Shown piece by piece: positions 26,292-34,759 of a stretch of 64,000 nucleotides of DNA. The stretch is from positions 2,110,501-2,174,500 of the forward strand of contig NZ_CP151943.1 in assembly GCF_038592905.1 (NCBI RefSeq). Direction: 5' to 3'. Position 1 is the stretch's first letter. Each line of letters opens with the position of its first letter. This stretch comes from Neobacillus sp. FSL H8-0543 (GTDB taxonomy: Bacteria; Bacillota; Bacilli; Bacillales; Cytobacillaceae). Under the pieces are notes generated by a model that did not search any database, was not told where the DNA came from, and saw nothing but the letters and a program-made list of their open reading frames with translations. The position numbers were made by a program, and so were the translations under genes.

Positions 26292-27704
26292 CTAAATGAA
26301 CTCAAAATACTTCCTTCTCTCCCAATCGGTTACCTCGGTGAAGTATTGCTTAACTTCTAGCCTTGCTGCCGTCAAATAATGTTCTACTACCTCATCACCA
26401 AGGATGGAACGGACAATTGGACTTTTGTCGAACGCTTCAATGGCATCGAGTAAATTGGTAGGAAGCTTTGGTAAATTTAAACCCGATAAGTCGCCTTTTA
26501 CAGGAGCAGGAGGCTCTATTTCATTTTCAATCCCGTATAGGCCAGAGGCCAGACAGGCGGATAACACTAAAAAGTAGTTGATATCTGCTCCAGAAATCCT
26601 ATTTTCAATCCGGCAGGCATTTTTCCTTCCAACCGTCCTAAACGAAGCGGCACGATTATCGATTCCCCAGCTTACTGTATCGGGTGCCCCCGCCGAAGTA
26701 TCAGCCAACCTTTTATAGGAATTAATATAGGGAGCATAAAATAACATGAAATCCTTTGATAAAGCCAACATTCCTCCCAAAAAGTGGCGGCCAATTTTGG
26801 ATAATTGGTGCTCTCCATCTGGGTCCCAAAATAAATTCGTACGTCCTTCCAAATCCCATAAGCTAATATGTGTATGTCCGCCGCTTCCCGCTGAAGTTGT
26901 AGACACTTTTGCCATGAAAGTTGCCATGATATCATTAAGGATAGCCATTTCTTTAATACCAGATTTATAAACAGCGGTTCGGTCTGCCATTTCTAAAATC
27001 TCACTGTGCTGGATGTTTAATTCTACTTGGCCTAACCCCCACTCCCCTTTAAGGCTGTCAACAGGTATATTGGCTAACTCTAAATTTCGAGTTAATTGTT
27101 TTAAAAACCAATCATCCACATTCAAACGGTAGATGGAATAATCGACTGGATACGGAAAAAGCGGTTTTGGGTCATGAAAGTTTTTCTCTTGGATGGATTC
27201 TGGTGTTTCCTTATATAAATGAAATTCCAATTCTGAAGCTGCCTGAGCTGAAAAACCCATTTCTTTAGCTATCTTAATCTGTTTTTTCAAGATACTTCGG
27301 GGGGCAACTTCTACTGGCTTTCCTTCATCATCATAAGCATCACACATAACAAATGCTGTTTTTTCCACCCATGGATACAAACGTAAAGTATTTAAATCCG
27401 GAACGGTCTTAATATCGTGATAGCCAGTATTGATATTGCAATATTCGAACTCTCCTAAAGTCAAGCTGATGTCCCATGCAAAATTCAGTGCACAGGTGTG
27501 AATACCTCCTTTTAGATCTGAGATAAAATGGTAGGCAGGCACTTTCTTACCATATAAACGCCCCTGCATATCAACCCCGGCAAGAATCACCGTATCCACT
27601 TCACCTTTTTCAACAGCCAATAAGAAACTCTCCCAGTTAAAAATAGGTGGATTATTATGATTATAATTTTTAATCGTTTGGAAATTTGTTTGCTTCGTAA
27701 CCAT
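26292..27704 (-). CDS. Glutamine synthetase-like gamma-glutamylamine synthetase (PuuA-like)
   Basis: About 470 residues. An N-terminal beta-grasp covers about 15-110 (VDTVILAGVDMQGRLYGK). The catalytic domain has ELEFHLYKETPE, GLGQVELNIQH, AGSGGHTHISLWD and NRISGADINYF. The GSGGHTHIS loop and the operon context place it with PuuA, IpuC and GlnA4-like enzymes that ligate glutamate to amines using ATP. The ATG at 27704 has GGAGG 7 bases upstream. It is the first committed enzyme of the presumed pathway. Confidence 0.88.
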   Translation of the reverse strand: MVTKQTNFQTIKNYNHNNPPIFNWESFLLAVEKGEVDTVILAGVDMQGRLYGKKVPAYHFISDLKGGIHTCALNFAWDISLTLGEFEYCNINTGYHDIKTVPDLNTLRLYPWVEKTAFVMCDAYDDEGKPVEVAPRSILKKQIKIAKEMGFSAQAASELEFHLYKETPESIQEKNFHDPKPLFPYPVDYSIYRLNVDDWFLKQLTRNLELANIPVDSLKGEWGLGQVELNIQHSEILEMADRTAVYKSGIKEMAILNDIMATFMAKVSTTSAGSGGHTHISLWDLEGRTNLFWDPDGEHQLSKIGRHFLGGMLALSKDFMLFYAPYINSYKRLADTSAGAPDTVSWGIDNRAASFRTVGRKNACRIENRISGADINYFLVLSACLASGLYGIENEIEPPAPVKGDLSGLNLPKLPTNLLDAIEAFDKSPIVRSILGDEVVEHYLTAARLEVKQYFTEVTDWERRKYFEFI

Positions 27705-27732
27705 ATAAGCTCCTCCTTTAATATTTAGGTAT

Positions 27733-28494
27733 CTATTGAATCGTCCATCCACCATCGACAAAAATGGTCGTACCTGTTATATAACTTGATTCATCCTGCG
27801 CTAGGAACAAAGCGGCATTGGCAATATCCTCTGGTTGGGCAACCCTTTTTAACGGAACACGTTCCATGATCCATTCAACAGCCTCTGGATTTTCTAAAGC
27901 CCTTTTTGTAAACGGAGTTTCTACAATACCAGGTGCAATTGCATTTACATTGATACGATACTTTGCTAAATCAAGTGCAATCGCTTTATTTAATAAATTA
28001 AGACCACCCTTTGAAGAATTATAATGAGGCTGCGGACTTCCGCTGCTTGAGACAACATAATGGGCTTCAACAGACGTTAAATTGACGATTCTTCCTTTAA
28101 TTCCAAGTTTGATCATCCCTTTTGCTGCAGCTTGCGAACATAAAAATGGGCCTTTTAAATTTACATCGTGAACTTTATCCCATTCTGCTTCTTCTAATTC
28201 TAAAAATGGGGTAAAACCTACAATTCCAGCATTATTCACGAGAATATCGAGTCTGCCGAACTCATTTATTGTTTGTGCCACCATGTTCTCAACATCACTC
28301 TTCTTTGCAACATCGACTTTTACAAACAGGGTCTTGCTGCCCTCAGGGCTTAAAGCAATCGTTTCGTTTGCCCCTTGTTCATTAATGTCAGCAATAACAA
28401 CAGCAGCACCCTCCGCTAAATATTTAAGGGCGATGGCTTGCCCGTTTCCTGAACCTCCACCTGTTACAATCGCAACTTTTCCTGCTAATCTCAT
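27733..28494 (-). CDS. Short-chain dehydrogenase/reductase
   Basis: 253 residues, classical SDR. Nucleotide-binding TGGGSGNGQ at residues 11-19, NNAG near 88, and active site HYNSSKGG (Tyr and Lys) near 155; the C-terminus ends GTTIFVDGGW. AAGGGATG lies before the ATG. In a Puu pathway this position would be held by the FAD-dependent oxidase PuuB. None is present, which suggests that a gamma-glutamylated alcohol is oxidised here (inference). Confidence 0.9.
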   Translation of the reverse strand: MRLAGKVAIVTGGGSGNGQAIALKYLAEGAAVVIADINEQGANETIALSPEGSKTLFVKVDVAKKSDVENMVAQTINEFGRLDILVNNAGIVGFTPFLELEEAEWDKVHDVNLKGPFLCSQAAAKGMIKLGIKGRIVNLTSVEAHYVVSSSGSPQPHYNSSKGGLNLLNKAIALDLAKYRINVNAIAPGIVETPFTKRALENPEAVEWIMERVPLKRVAQPEDIANAALFLAQDESSYITGTTIFVDGGWTIQ

Positions 28495-28509
28495 AGTTAT
28501 ACATCCCTT

Positions 28510-29634
28510 CTAACTTTTTTTGGAATAACTCATTACATAGTCTATAAGAATACTTTTAAAATCTAGTAAAGAATTAATAAAAACATATTCCCCTTTTCCA
28601 TGGTGATTAGCACCTCTGGGTCCAAATTCCACTGCCGGAATGCCACGGGTCGCATAAAACCTCGTATCAGCAGACCCATCTTGGCCAAAAATCCTTACAT
28701 CGCTGCCTAAAACATTTTCTGCAGTATCCTTAAGGCGGATCACAAATTCATTTAAAGGATTTGTCTTTACTGGATCCCCTCTCGAGATAATTTTCAACTC
28801 TGCATCCGTTATACCTCTGATTTGGTCGAGAATATCCTCTGGATTTTGATCCGGTAAATAACGAATATCTAAAATGAGGCTGCAGCGATCTGGCACCCGG
28901 TTTATGGCTCCTCCTCCATGAATGCGCGCAAGATTTATAGAGGGTCTATCAAAAAACTGACTTTTTTCCTTAAACAAATCAAGCCTTTCAATTTCTTTAT
29001 AGGCATGAAATGCTTTTAAAATAGCATTCTCCCCTAACCAGGGTCTGCTTCCATGAGAGGCGGTACCTAGAAATTCCAGACTAATTTGAAGGATTCCTTT
29101 TGCTTGGACAGCAATATCTAAATTTGTAGTCTCTCCGCAAATAACCATGTCGCCTAAGATTCCATTTTCAACAAGATAACCAGTACCTTTTTCTCCCCCT
29201 GTCTCTTCATCAGGGACTAATGAAAGGATCACTCTTGCAGGAAGTGTCTTTTTTGATAATTCTACAAATGCATGCATCATAACCGAAACCGCGCCGAGCA
29301 TATCGAAACTGCCTCTCCCGTAAATTTTTCCATCATCTACAAATGGAAAAAATTGATCTGCTTCTGCAGGTACAACATCAAGATGTCCATTAAATATAAT
29401 AATGGGCCCCTTTTCTCCAATTTCAGCAATAAGACTTTTATATCCGTCATTATTAATGAAAGTTGTTTCAATTCCCCTTTGTCTTAACCATTCACTACAA
29501 TAATCAACCGCTAAATTAATATTTTCTTTCGTAGTAGTTTCAAACTGAATGAGCCTAGTAGTGAGTGAAATAATGGAGTTTACCTCTATTTCATATTCAT
29601 CCGTTTTCAAATGAGATGACCATGATTCCTGCAT
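28510..29634 (-). CDS. M20-family metallopeptidase/deacylase
   Basis: 374 residues. Metal ligands are seen in FNGHLDVVP (His and Asp), GRGSFDMLG (Asp), PDEETGGEKGT (Glu pair) and GPRGANHHGKGEY (His). The dimerisation domain is about 175-285 (AKGILQISLEFLGTASHGSRP). ArgE/DapE/carboxypeptidase G2 relatives cleave N-acyl or peptide bonds of amino acids. First gene after the sigma-54 promoter; it may trim an acylated amine, or remove gamma-glutamyl or acyl groups. Confidence 0.88.
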   Translation of the reverse strand: MQESWSSHLKTDEYEIEVNSIISLTTRLIQFETTTKENINLAVDYCSEWLRQRGIETTFINNDGYKSLIAEIGEKGPIIIFNGHLDVVPAEADQFFPFVDDGKIYGRGSFDMLGAVSVMMHAFVELSKKTLPARVILSLVPDEETGGEKGTGYLVENGILGDMVICGETTNLDIAVQAKGILQISLEFLGTASHGSRPWLGENAILKAFHAYKEIERLDLFKEKSQFFDRPSINLARIHGGGAINRVPDRCSLILDIRYLPDQNPEDILDQIRGITDAELKIISRGDPVKTNPLNEFVIRLKDTAENVLGSDVRIFGQDGSADTRFYATRGIPAVEFGPRGANHHGKGEYVFINSLLDFKSILIDYVMSYSKKS

Positions 29635-29719
29635 TTACAAACATTCCCCCTTCCATTTGGACATTTTGTCCTTTTTAAAATTCAATCCTAAAAACGTAGG
29701 ATTTATATTATCTATTTAA

Positions 29720-29736
29720 ATGCAATTTCCGTGCCA
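29720..29736 (-). promoter_or_regulatory. Sigma-54 promoter of the gamma-glutamylation operon
   Basis: On the minus strand TGGCAC GGAAA TTGCAT, a full match to the -24/-12 consensus (TGGCAC N5 TTGCA). The GG and GC pairs have the proper 10-base spacing. It lies 86 bases before the M20 gene start and points into the operon. Confidence 0.9.
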
Positions 29737-29887
29737 AAATAGCTGTTTGTTTCTTCTTTCATCTTACAGACTCTTATTAAAGCTTAGTTATAACCAATAA
29801 CTAATTTAAACCTTCAGAATTAATTGAATATTCGTGTTTATATTCTAGAATAAAAGCAGGTAAATAGTTATAATTAAAATAGGACAA

Positions 29888-29922
29888 ATGGGATAAATAT
29901 CACTTTCAACTATTTATCCCAT
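29888..29922. promoter_or_regulatory. 12-bp perfect inverted repeat (likely activator site)
   Basis: ATGGGATAAATA (29888-29899) and TATTTATCCCAT (29911-29922). It lies about 150 bases upstream of the sigma-54 promoter, the usual place for an enhancer, and just before the activator gene, where it could also serve autoregulation. Confidence 0.65.
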
Positions 29923-29972
29923 TATCAAAAGTTCATTTGCTGGTCAGTTCCATGTGGGAGTGTGAAGAAGGA

Positions 29973-32051
29973 ATGAAAAAAATCAGTATGGCGATTGTTG
30001 CCGGTGCAGAGAAAACGTGTGAATCTATTAAAGAACAGCTGCAGACTCTATTTGGGGACTATATCAATTTTGTTGCTTTTCCTATAGATAAACTATCGGA
30101 AAATGAAACAGAATTTCCTCTTGTTCTCGTAAGCAACCAAAAGTTCATTCAGAAAGTAGTTTCTGTCTTTAAATCAAGTGCTGAATTTTTAATCATCCAT
30201 CGGACGATATCTAAAGCAGGTTGGGATCAAGTAGTAAATATCCCACATAGAAAAAAGATGCTAGTCGTCAATGACTGTTTCGAATCTACGCAAGAAACCA
30301 TTGCTATCCTGCAAGAATTGGGTGCTAGGCATATACAAATGGTTCCTTACTATCCAGGCGTACTGATAAATGAGGAAATTAATTCTGCACTTTGTCCAAG
30401 CGAACTAGAACTTGTTCCTTCCAATATTTCAGATATTGTAGATATCGGACAAAGAGTATTGGATACAAGTACTTTAGTAGATTTATTACTGAAAGCAGAC
30501 CTGCTTAACAGTGAAACCCAAGCGATTATTCTTAATTATTCCAATACCATCATCCCGCGGAGTCAAGGCTTTGAAAATACTATGAATGAGTTAATCAACA
30601 CACAAACTTTATTACAAAGAGTGTTAAATCTAGTGGAGGGCGGCGTTATTGCGTTTGATAATCAATATAAAATTACTTATTTAAATGTAACCGCAGAGAG
30701 ACTGTTCAATGGACAAACCATAAATCAGTTAGGCGAGAATGTCGGGGATTTATTGGAACGGGAAGGTTTAAAAATCAACTTAAGGAGCAATATAAACAAT
30801 CAGATTGTTAAAATAAAACGGCAAAATTATATTCTAAATAAAATGAATCTCCATGAACATCAAACCAAAACTGGAGGGGTTATCACCTTTCAAAACGCAA
30901 AAATAGTAGAGGAGTTAGACAGCAATCTTCGTGTTCATTTAAAAGAAACTGGCTATGAAGCGAAATATCATTTTGACGACATTATTACCTCCTCACCGAA
31001 AGTAAAAAAACTGATTACCCATGCAAAAAGAATGTCCAAGTCGGACCTAATTGTTTTAATTCAAGGGGAAACGGGAACGGGTAAGGAATTGTTCGCACAT
31101 GCTATTCACAACTATTCCAATCGTACTACGTTTCCATTTGTAGCGGTTAATTTTAGTTCATTGTCTGATAACCTACTAGAAAGTGAACTATTTGGATATG
31201 AAGAAGGAGCTTTTACGGGAGCAAAAAAAGGCGGAAAGCCAGGATTATTTGAACAAGCGCATAAAGGGACCATATTTTTAGACGAAATTGGTGACATTAC
31301 CCCTAATTTACAAACACGCCTATTACGGGTGCTTCAACAAAAAGAAATCATAAAGGTTGGAGGAACAAAAATCATTCCTGTTGATGTTAGAATAGTCGTG
31401 GCAACGAACCGTGATCTTTTGCAGCTAGTTTCAAAAGGCCAATTTCGTGAAGACCTCTATTATAGGCTAAAGGTATTGCAGGTAGATATTCCCCCGCTTA
31501 GAGAACGAAAAACAGATATTCCTACCATTATTAATCACTTTTCAAGACAAAAAGGTTTAGGAGGATATTTTTCCAAAAGAGCATTAAATGCACTTTCAGA
31601 TTACCATTGGCCAGGTAATGTTAGAGAGTTGGAAAATACAATTGATTATTTATGCGCAATGAGTGAAGGAGAAATTAGAATTGAAGATTTGCCCATAGAT
31701 TATCCATCCTCCTCCCTATCAAAACAAAGCAGTGATGAAAATAATCAAAACAACAAACATAAACAGATGCTGCCATCCGATCAATTAGATCAAACTCTTA
31801 TCCCTCAAGAATACTTGGATATAGATAGAAAAACCTTTATTTTAAATCTAATCTATACAGCCAGGCTAAACGGCCAAAATGCAGGAAGAAGAAGTTTAAT
31901 TGGTCTGTCAAGATGTAAAGGAGTTCTCTTTACTGAAAATGAAATTAGGGATGTCGTTAATGAACTAAAGAGTGAGGGCCTGCTCGAAGTTTCTATTGGA
32001 CGATCTGGCTGCAAAGTAACACAAAAAGGATATAGGCATATCAATAAGTAG
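29973..32051 (+). CDS. Sigma-54-dependent transcriptional activator
   Basis: About 692 residues. Residues 1-190 form a PrpR-N-like sensor, then a PAS domain near 215-310. The AAA+ domain runs about 330-560 (Walker A GETGTGKE, sigma-54 contact loop GAFTGA, Walker B GTIFLDEIGD). The C-terminus is not the usual Fis helix-turn-helix; it looks like a winged helix (DVVNELKSEGLLEVSIGRSG). ATG at 29952 or TTG at 29937 are alternative starts. Divergent from the operon with the sigma-54 promoter, so it is surely its activator. Confidence 0.88.
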   Translation: MKKISMAIVAGAEKTCESIKEQLQTLFGDYINFVAFPIDKLSENETEFPLVLVSNQKFIQKVVSVFKSSAEFLIIHRTISKAGWDQVVNIPHRKKMLVVNDCFESTQETIAILQELGARHIQMVPYYPGVLINEEINSALCPSELELVPSNISDIVDIGQRVLDTSTLVDLLLKADLLNSETQAIILNYSNTIIPRSQGFENTMNELINTQTLLQRVLNLVEGGVIAFDNQYKITYLNVTAERLFNGQTINQLGENVGDLLEREGLKINLRSNINNQIVKIKRQNYILNKMNLHEHQTKTGGVITFQNAKIVEELDSNLRVHLKETGYEAKYHFDDIITSSPKVKKLITHAKRMSKSDLIVLIQGETGTGKELFAHAIHNYSNRTTFPFVAVNFSSLSDNLLESELFGYEEGAFTGAKKGGKPGLFEQAHKGTIFLDEIGDITPNLQTRLLRVLQQKEIIKVGGTKIIPVDVRIVVATNRDLLQLVSKGQFREDLYYRLKVLQVDIPPLRERKTDIPTIINHFSRQKGLGGYFSKRALNALSDYHWPGNVRELENTIDYLCAMSEGEIRIEDLPIDYPSSSLSKQSSDENNQNNKHKQMLPSDQLDQTLIPQEYLDIDRKTFILNLIYTARLNGQNAGRRSLIGLSRCKGVLFTENEIRDVVNELKSEGLLEVSIGRSGCKVTQKGYRHINK

Positions 32052-32137
32052 TTCACTTACCTTGCTATCATATTATGTTAAAATATAGACAGTCATTTGA
32101 ACGTTTTGGAGGGGGACCTATTATCGGGGTTATTGTA

Positions 32138-32433
32138 TTGAAAAAGTATTTAGTTGGTTTATTTGCTTTATTTTTAGTTTTTAGTTTAGTTGCTTGTTCA
32201 TCTGAAAGTTCAAAAACCTCAAAAGCAGAGGATAAGAATGAGGAAAAGAGTTCTGAGGCCAAAACAAAGGCAGAAGCAGAAGCCAAAGCAGCTGCAGCTT
32301 CAAGTGGAGGATCAGAGCTCTTTGCAATTGTACTAAACTAAGAAAGAAATATCCAAATGGTGTAGCTTCTGATCATCCAGCCTATCAATCTAAAATGGAT
32401 AGAGATAACGATAATTTCGCTTGTGAAAGATAG
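32138..32433 (+). pseudogene. Excalibur-domain lipoprotein with a -1 frameshift
   Basis: A signal peptide and lipobox (FSLVACSS) start at a TTG at 32138, followed by a Lys/Glu/Ala-rich linker. The frame ends early at 32341 (AIVLN). In the next frame the sequence goes on as RKKYPNGVASDHPAYQSKMD and then RDNDNFACER, the calcium-binding Excalibur motif. One base missing near 32325 in GCAATTGT (expected GCAAATTGT) explains it. It may be a true lesion or a sequencing error. Confidence 0.75.
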
Positions 32434-32505
32434 TGTATTATCACTTAGTAGACCTTTCTAAGGTATTGAATTATGAATGACTTCGGGGAGTGACAGGCAC
32501 CAGTA

Positions 32506-33207
32506 TCAACCCTCAGTTGTAAACTTATAGCCAATTCCTCTTAACGTTACGATAAAGGAATAATCTGTATACTTTGCAATTTTTTCTCTCAGATTTTTGA
32601 TATGAACGTCTACGGTCCGTTCGTTTATTACCTTTTCATTCTTTTGATAAATGGTATTGATGATTTGTTCCCTTGAAAGAAGTTGATCTGGGTGGGTCAT
32701 AAATAGATAGAGTAATCTGTACTCGAAATAAGTTAAATCAAGTACTTCATCTTGGAATTTAACAATTCCTTTTAATGGTTTAATCGTCAACCCTTTATAG
32801 CTTAGTTTACTGCATCGATTGGCAGTTCTTCGTAAGACCGTTTCAATTCTAACCGACAATTCTTCTAGATTATATGGTTTACCGATGTAGTCATCGGCCC
32901 CTCGTTTCAGCCCATCGATTCGATCCTGTTCCGAATTATTTGAAGATACAATGATAATTGGTACGTTACTTTCTAATTCGTAACGCATCCAGAAGCAGAC
33001 CTCGAGTCCATCCATATCAGGAAGAGCTGTTTCTAAAAGTACAAAACAAGGATCGTGTCTTAAGTACATTTCACGAGCTGTTTGTCCATCAGCGGCCTCT
33101 AATATTTCGAATCCCTGCCTAGTCAGATGAAATCTTAACACAGCTCTATTTTCACTATTGCTATCTATAATAATAATAGTTTTCCCTCTCAATTTTTTAT
33201 CTTCCAA
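32506..33207 (-). CDS. OmpR-family response regulator lacking the phospho-acceptor Asp
   Basis: 233 residues: a receiver domain (7-125) and a winged-helix DNA-binding domain (135-230, ending VTLRGIGYKFTTEG). The usual LLD-LP motif reads VLLETALPDMDG, so the phosphorylated Asp is Glu59. The acidic pair reads IDSN (Asp15, Ser16). The conserved Lys (YIGKPY) is kept. Such receivers act without phosphorylation or as fixed-on forms. No histidine kinase lies beside it. It may control the cytochrome gene just upstream on the same strand. Confidence 0.88.
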   Translation of the reverse strand: MEDKKLRGKTIIIIDSNSENRAVLRFHLTRQGFEILEAADGQTAREMYLRHDPCFVLLETALPDMDGLEVCFWMRYELESNVPIIIVSSNNSEQDRIDGLKRGADDYIGKPYNLEELSVRIETVLRRTANRCSKLSYKGLTIKPLKGIVKFQDEVLDLTYFEYRLLYLFMTHPDQLLSREQIINTIYQKNEKVINERTVDVHIKNLREKIAKYTDYSFIVTLRGIGYKFTTEG

Positions 33208-33275
33208 CTTCTTCAGCCCCTTGCCTCCATTATAGTGATAAAAAGAGTTTCACAAAAGGTTGTATTTTATAAATA

Positions 33276-33302
33276 GAAAAACGACCCGCTGTTAACGGGC
33301 CA
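33276..33302 (-). terminator. Terminator of the cytochrome gene
   Basis: On the minus strand GGCCCG TTAACA GCGGGTCG, followed by TTTTTC, just after the cytochrome stop codon. Confidence 0.75.
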
Positions 33303-33312
33303 TTACCTTTTA

Positions 33313-34254
33313 TTAACTTTCCGTATCCTTTTTCCCTGCAAGTGTTTCATAGGCTGCATCATCCGGGGCATCACCTTTGGGCCAGTCATTAATTTTATCA
33401 GGAAAATCAGGTCTAGCCATAGAGTTAATATATGCTGCGATGTTCATCGCTTCTTCATCTGTAAAGGAACCTGCTTCATAACCACCCATCGGTACTTTAG
33501 GCATATATTTTTTGATAAAGCCTCCTGCCGTTCTTACACGAGACATACCTGCTCCAAGATTGTAGGATTGTTCTCCCCAAAGCGGAAGTCCTGAGGCACC
33601 ACCATCCCCACCTTCTCCATGGCAGGTAATGCAAGCTTTATTGTACAGCTCTTGGCCTGCATCCACATTTAACTTAGTTAGATCACCTTCAGCCTTTGGC
33701 ATTTTTGCCCATGGCCTTTCCTTTGTACCCTCAGGAACATTAGTAGAGATATAATTATAGTAGGCAACCATTGCTTTCAATTCCTTGCTATCTACCGGAA
33801 GGGGTTTTCCATTCATACTTCTTTTAAAACAGCCGTTAATACGGTCTTCGATTGTAACCACCTTCCCCGCACGTGGATTGTATTGCGGATAGGTTTTTGA
33901 AATACCTACTAGGTCAAGAGAGGAACCTACTCCACCGTCCGCATGACAACTGGCACAACTTAGTTTGTTTCCTACATACCCATCCAAAACAGTGCTTGTT
34001 TCATTATGTTCTTTATACCCTAATTTAATTAATTCCCCTTCTTCCCCTTCAGGGACATCTTCCATACTTGGAGGTAAATAAGGGTGTTCTGGTTTGGCTT
34101 CTGTTTGTTCTCCAGGCATTGATGATGGTGCTGATGCTGCAGAACTTACCTCAGGCTGCCCCTTTGAATCTAGTACAAATAAGAAAAATACAGTAAATCC
34201 AAGCACGATCGTGCCAACAATAGCAACAACGGAAGAAACAAGTAATTTATTCAT
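33313..34254 (-). CDS. Membrane-anchored diheme cytochrome c (TsdA-like)
   Basis: About 313 residues. An N-terminal membrane anchor (VVAIVGTIVLGFTVFFLFVL) is followed by a Pro/Ser/Glu linker and two heme domains: CASCH near 100 and CITCH near 210. The segment RINGCFKRSMNGKPLP is characteristic of thiosulfate dehydrogenase/tetrathionate reductase (TsdA) and SoxA-like cytochromes. It is exposed outside the membrane. The ATG at 34254 is preferred (GGAGATGAG upstream); ATG at 34272 is possible. Confidence 0.82.
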   Translation of the reverse strand: MNKLLVSSVVAIVGTIVLGFTVFFLFVLDSKGQPEVSSAASAPSSMPGEQTEAKPEHPYLPPSMEDVPEGEEGELIKLGYKEHNETSTVLDGYVGNKLSCASCHADGGVGSSLDLVGISKTYPQYNPRAGKVVTIEDRINGCFKRSMNGKPLPVDSKELKAMVAYYNYISTNVPEGTKERPWAKMPKAEGDLTKLNVDAGQELYNKACITCHGEGGDGGASGLPLWGEQSYNLGAGMSRVRTAGGFIKKYMPKVPMGGYEAGSFTDEEAMNIAAYINSMARPDFPDKINDWPKGDAPDDAAYETLAGKKDTES

Positions 34255-34475
34255 GTTTAAGCTCATCTCCATATCAGGCGGATTTCTCTTAAGAGAGGAT
34301 TTTTCCGAATTGTTTTTACAAGTTCATTATCCAAAACCATTGTTAAGATTCAGTTAAGTAAAGTTGAGCGTTTCGTGAACATGGGGTAAATGAGAGGATA
34401 GTTCACTAAATGTACAAAAGTAAGCTAATCCTTCTCAAAAAGGCCTCTAATAAGGAAATCTCTCTTATGTAAGAG

Positions 34476-34522
34476 GTCAAGTAATCTCTATGTCTTTCTT
34501 CGTTTTCCCGAAAGTGAATGAA
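34476..34522 (+). pseudogene. Fragment of the HTH gene at 38230
   Basis: TCAAGTAATCTCTATGT and CTTCGTTTTCCCG match the stretch at about 38559-38603, which encodes QSSNLYVFLRFPVSE. The rest is missing. A leftover of a second copy. Confidence 0.6.
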
Positions 34523-34620
34523 TCTTAATTGATGAAAACTGTTTTATCTTATTTATTAAAAACTGTTGATTTCTACTTGACGGTTACATGGCACCATCCC
34601 CACACATTCCATTGAAGATT

Positions 34621-34672
34621 CAGTTATCTACTACTCTACAAATCTCGACATATATCGGGGAGTGACAGGCAC
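34621..34672. repeat. 52-bp repeat, copy 2
   Basis: Near-identical to 1971-2022. It ends in TATCGGGGAGTGACAGGCAC and lies directly before the shared upstream element at 34697. Confidence 0.7.
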
Positions 34673-34696
34673 AGGAAGAAAAAAATTTTCCACAAC

Positions 34697-34735
34697 CCTG
34701 TCCTTTTCCGCTTCTTTTCTATATATAACAGGTGA
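34697..34735 (+). promoter_or_regulatory. 39-bp upstream element, second copy
   Basis: Pairs with 18694-18732 (32 of 39 bases). It lies 25 bases before the first gene of the replication module. Confidence 0.5.
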
Positions 34736-34759
34736 GAATAACTTTTGGGAGATGGTTGG

